Shown here: positions 30,520 through 33,138 of the stretch, piece by piece
Position numbering within the stretch: the stretch's first letter is position 1
How the letters are laid out: the number at the start of each line of letters is the position of its first letter
NCBI GenBank assembly: GCA_964562985.1
Contig: CAZLWE010000034.1
Location: 1 to 33,138, forward strand
Source of the DNA: SHLQ01 sp964562985
GTDB lineage: Bacteria > Actinomycetota > Acidimicrobiia > Acidimicrobiales > SHLQ01
DNA: 33,138 bases
Reading direction: 5' to 3'
The notes under the pieces: model-generated
What the model was told of the DNA's origin: nothing
Database searches by the model: none
The model's input: the letters and a program-made list of their open reading frames with translations, nothing else
Made by a program: the position numbers and the translations under genes

Positions 30520-32106
30520 GTGAGTTCTGACGAGGTCCTTGAGCAAACGCGCAGGCGACGCACCTTTGCTATCATTTCCCATCCTGATGCTGGCAAGACC
30601 ACGCTGACAGAGAAGTTCCTTCTCTACGGCGGGGCTCTGGGCACCGAAGCTGGTTCGGTCAAGGGTAAGAAGGGCGGCCGATCCGCGACGTCGGATTGGA
30701 TGGAACTTGAGCAACAGCGCGGTATTTCGATCACGTCTACCGTGCTGCAGTTCCCCTATCGGGATCACATCATCAACCTGCTCGACACTCCTGGCCACAA
30801 AGACTTCTCCGAAGATACGTATCGGGTGCTGGCCGCGGCCGATGCTGCCGTGATGGTGCTCGATGGCGCCAAGGGCATCGAGCCACAAACCCTCAAGCTC
30901 TTCGAGGTGTGCCGTGACCGAGAGATCCCGATCCTGTCGTTCATCAACAAGTGGGACCGACCATCGCTCGAACCGTTGGCGATTCTCGACGACATCGAGA
31001 AGCAACTGTCGCTAACCCCTACCCCGCTCTCCTGGCCGGTCGGTTCGGCCGAAGACTTTCGGGGCGTGCTTGACCAACGAACTGGCGACTTCGTCCGCTT
31101 CACTCGAACGGCGCGTGGAGCAACCGTTGCGCCCGAGGAGATCGTCGAACCAGAGCGGGCGATCGAAGAGGAAGGCCAACGCTACGAGGATGCCGTCGAT
31201 GAACTCGGCATTCTCGAAGCCGTCGGTGCGGAGTATGACGAGGACACATTTCTTTCCGGCATCACGACTCCCGTGTTCTTTGGGTCCGCACTCACCAACT
31301 TCGGCGTTCGCCTATTGCTCGATGCGGTTGTCGACCTCACTCCAGCTCCAAGTCCGAAGGTTGATGGAGACGGCGAACAACGCGCACTCGACGCCCCGTT
31401 CAGCGGGTTCGTGTTCAAGGTCCAAGCCAACATGGACAAGGCACACAGAGATCGAACCGCCTTCTTCCGGGTGTGCTCGGGCAAATTCGAGCGCGGCATG
31501 GTCGTCACACACGAAGCATCCGGCAAGCCGCTCGCAACCAAGTACGCCCACACCGCCTTTGGAACCGACCGTGAAACGCTCGACGAAGCGTGGCCCGGGG
31601 ACATCGTCGGCCTCGTCAACGCGAATGAGGTCAAGATCGGCGACACGCTTTGGCTCGACGATCAGGTGGCGTACCCGGGGATCCCATCGTTTGCGCCCGT
31701 GCACTTCGCCATCGCCCGAACAAAGGACGCCAGCCGGTTCAAGCAATTCCGAAACGGCGTCACCCAACTCGACGAAGAAGGGGTCGTCCAGGTGCTCCGC
31801 GACGAGGACATCGGCGATCAGGCTCCGGTCCTTGCAGCGGTTGGTCCAATGCAGTTCGAGGTGGCGACCCACCGGCTCGAAAATGAGTTCGGTGCACCGG
31901 TCGAGCTATCGATGACGAACTATTCGGTCGCCCGCCTGACCGACGAAGAGTCGATGCCTGAGCTACGTGCCATGCAAGGCGTCGACGTGCTCGCTCGACC
32001 CGACGGCACGTTACTCGCGCTGTTCGAAAGCCCGTACTGGCTCGATCGCCTTCTCGGCGAGCGACCCGAACTGACCCTCGAAAAGCTCGTCGCAGGGTCG
32101 GGTTGA
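30520..32106 (+). CDS. prfC: peptide chain release factor 3
   Basis: This 528-residue translational GTPase removes RF1 and RF2 from the ribosome after peptide release. G1 is SHPDAGKTTLTE (20-31), and the KGKKGGRSATSDWMELEQQRGISITS region is diagnostic for RF3. G3 is DTPGHKDFSEDTYR and G4 is NKWDR. Domain II carries GFVFKVQANMDKAHRDR and FMV-type residues, and the C-terminal domain has QFEVATHRLENEFG. The length matches the family. RF3 is not universal in actinobacteria, so its presence is informative. The start is a leaderless GTG. It is followed by the SDR gene on the same strand. Confidence 0.96.
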   Translation: MSSDEVLEQTRRRRTFAIISHPDAGKTTLTEKFLLYGGALGTEAGSVKGKKGGRSATSDWMELEQQRGISITSTVLQFPYRDHIINLLDTPGHKDFSEDTYRVLAAADAAVMVLDGAKGIEPQTLKLFEVCRDREIPILSFINKWDRPSLEPLAILDDIEKQLSLTPTPLSWPVGSAEDFRGVLDQRTGDFVRFTRTARGATVAPEEIVEPERAIEEEGQRYEDAVDELGILEAVGAEYDEDTFLSGITTPVFFGSALTNFGVRLLLDAVVDLTPAPSPKVDGDGEQRALDAPFSGFVFKVQANMDKAHRDRTAFFRVCSGKFERGMVVTHEASGKPLATKYAHTAFGTDRETLDEAWPGDIVGLVNANEVKIGDTLWLDDQVAYPGIPSFAPVHFAIARTKDASRFKQFRNGVTQLDEEGVVQVLRDEDIGDQAPVLAAVGPMQFEVATHRLENEFGAPVELSMTNYSVARLTDEESMPELRAMQGVDVLARPDGTLLALFESPYWLDRLLGERPELTLEKLVAGSG

Positions 32107-32147
32107 ACCGCTACGCTCTCGTTACTTGCCGGTAATTGGGAGCGAAT

Positions 32148-33080
32148 ATGAGTGGTTTGGTTGAAGGTCGCGTAGCGGTCGTATCAGGAGCTGGTCGAGG
32201 AATCGGTCGCGAGCACGCGCTCTCGTTGGCAGCGCACGGCGCAAAGGTGGTCGTGAACGACCTCGGCGGCGACGTCCGCGGCGATGGCGGCGACGCTTCC
32301 CCCGCGCAATCGGTCGTCGATGAGATCATGGCCCTCGGAGGAGAGGCCGTTGTGAACGGCGCGAATGTCGCAAACTTCGGCGAAGCCAAAGCCATGATCG
32401 ACCAAGCGGTCGAGACCTTCGGCGGCATCGACATCCTCATCAATAACGCTGGCATCCTCCGAGACCGCATGATCTTCAAGATGGAAGAGTCCGACTGGGA
32501 CGCGGTCATCAACGTGCATTTGAAGGGCACGTTCGCTCCAACCCATCACGCCGCCGTCTACTGGCGTGAGCAAAGTAAGGCGGGCAACCAGCCCGACGCC
32601 CGCGTGATCAACACGTCGTCGCCATCGGGCATTTACGGAAACGTCGGCCAGTCAAACTACGGCGCCGCCAAGGCCGGTATCGCCTCGTTCACGACGATCA
32701 CCGCCATGGAGCTGGCGAACTATGGCGTCACGGTCAATGCGATTGCGCCGGCCGCATACACCCGCATGACGAAGGATCTCCCGGGCTTCAACGAGATGAC
32801 CGACGAACAAATCGGTGGACTCGACCCACGATGGATCGCGAACGTCGCTACCTGGTTGGCGTCGCCTGAGTCAGCGAGCATCACCGGCCGCGTCTTTGAC
32901 GTGATGGGAACACGGGTCGGCGTGTCGGAGGGTTGGGTTCTCGGCCCTCAGGCCGAACAACCCGACGAGCCTCAAGAGTTGGGCGAACTGATGCGCGGCA
33001 TCTGCAACGACGCTCGCCTCAACTCCAACATGTTCGGCATGCCCCAAGACGGAAACGGCCGCCCTAATAACCAGAACTAG
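32148..33080 (+). CDS. short-chain dehydrogenase/reductase
   Basis: This 310-residue NAD(P)-dependent oxidoreductase has the nucleotide-binding loop SGAGRGIG (13-20), NNAG (99-102), a catalytic Ser in INTSSPSGIYG, and Y171-x3-K175 in SNYGAAKAG. The DLGG sequence after strand 2 (VVVNDLGGDV) and the LRDRMIFKM segment resemble the hydroxyacyl-CoA dehydrogenase part of peroxisomal-type multifunctional enzyme 2. This suggests action on 3-hydroxyacyl-CoA or sterols. The C-terminal part (about 255-310) is longer than in minimal SDRs. The start at 32148 has GGGAG five bases upstream. The 58 bases after it (33081-33138) contain a GGGC-TTC-GCCC hairpin and no gene. Confidence 0.9.
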   Translation: MSGLVEGRVAVVSGAGRGIGREHALSLAAHGAKVVVNDLGGDVRGDGGDASPAQSVVDEIMALGGEAVVNGANVANFGEAKAMIDQAVETFGGIDILINNAGILRDRMIFKMEESDWDAVINVHLKGTFAPTHHAAVYWREQSKAGNQPDARVINTSSPSGIYGNVGQSNYGAAKAGIASFTTITAMELANYGVTVNAIAPAAYTRMTKDLPGFNEMTDEQIGGLDPRWIANVATWLASPESASITGRVFDVMGTRVGVSEGWVLGPQAEQPDEPQELGELMRGICNDARLNSNMFGMPQDGNGRPNNQN

Positions 33081-33138
33081 GTTTCCCGGGCTTCGCCCTC
33101 CAGGGCTCGGATCCGGCCCTAGCGGGCCTCGACCTCGC

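Noticed and set aside
33081..33138. GGGC-TTC-GCCC hairpin after the SDR gene as a terminator
   Set aside because: The stem is only four pairs with no U tract, and the sequence ends too soon to judge.

Overview
The window looks like chromosomal DNA of an actinobacterium, most likely an uncultured member of the class Acidimicrobiia. This is inferred from moderately high GC, a clpS-DUF2017 pair, a mycothiol-type maleylpyruvate isomerase/SCP2 protein, DUF2510 and PadR/ABC modules, tRNAs without encoded CCA, and many genes with leaderless starts. Two 100-N stretches (4263-4362 and 24851-24950) are scaffold gaps, so the window comes from a draft assembly. No phage, integrase, transposase, CRISPR array or defence island is visible.

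Layout. 1-1333: a PadR-regulated ABC export operon. 1570-4262: divergent heme O/heme A synthase genes (ctaB, ctaA), then clpS and a DUF2017 gene cut by gap 1. 4363-5531: palindromic repeats, a methyltransferase, a second repeat cluster and tRNA-Glu(UUC). 5645-10327: a Rieske oxygenase, an FHA protein, thiol peroxidase, a hydratase-family enzyme and a membrane acyltransferase. 10454-12272: a NarL-type two-component pair. 12355-14988: a TetR regulator divergent from a drug-type ABC exporter, with a duplicated segment between them. 14999-18790: a leftward series of engB, an ABC1 kinase-like protein, a 51-residue membrane peptide, yaaA and a DUF2510 membrane protein. 18871-20428: arylamine N-acetyltransferase, a small coiled-coil protein and a GNAT. 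20519-22823: MscS channel, tRNA-Ser(GGA), a frameshifted membrane gene, SRP RNA and MscL. 22914-25227: an ABC exporter and a heptad-repeat protein meeting at gap 2. 25352-27562: a haloalkane dehalogenase, a chimeric NADAR fragment and an MDMPI/SCP2 protein. 27693-33080: xseA-xseB, a polyprenyl diphosphate synthase, prfC and an SDR.

How genes work together. ctaB and ctaA act in sequence to convert heme B to heme O to heme A for cytochrome oxidase. ClpS delivers N-degron substrates to ClpAP/ClpCP. XseA and XseB form exonuclease VII. MscS and MscL are complementary osmotic safety valves. The padR/ABC and tetR/ABC modules are probably self-regulated efflux systems. The histidine kinase and response regulator form one signalling unit and may control the divergent acyltransferase.

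The most distinctive signal is a -10-like hexamer (TANNNT or close) set 6 to 8 bases before the start codon of about a dozen genes. This pattern revises several starts. The oddest gene is a 105-residue ORF at 26373 that joins an alpha/beta-hydrolase-like start to the C-terminal part of a NADAR domain. I found no clear, complete, previously undescribed multi-gene system.
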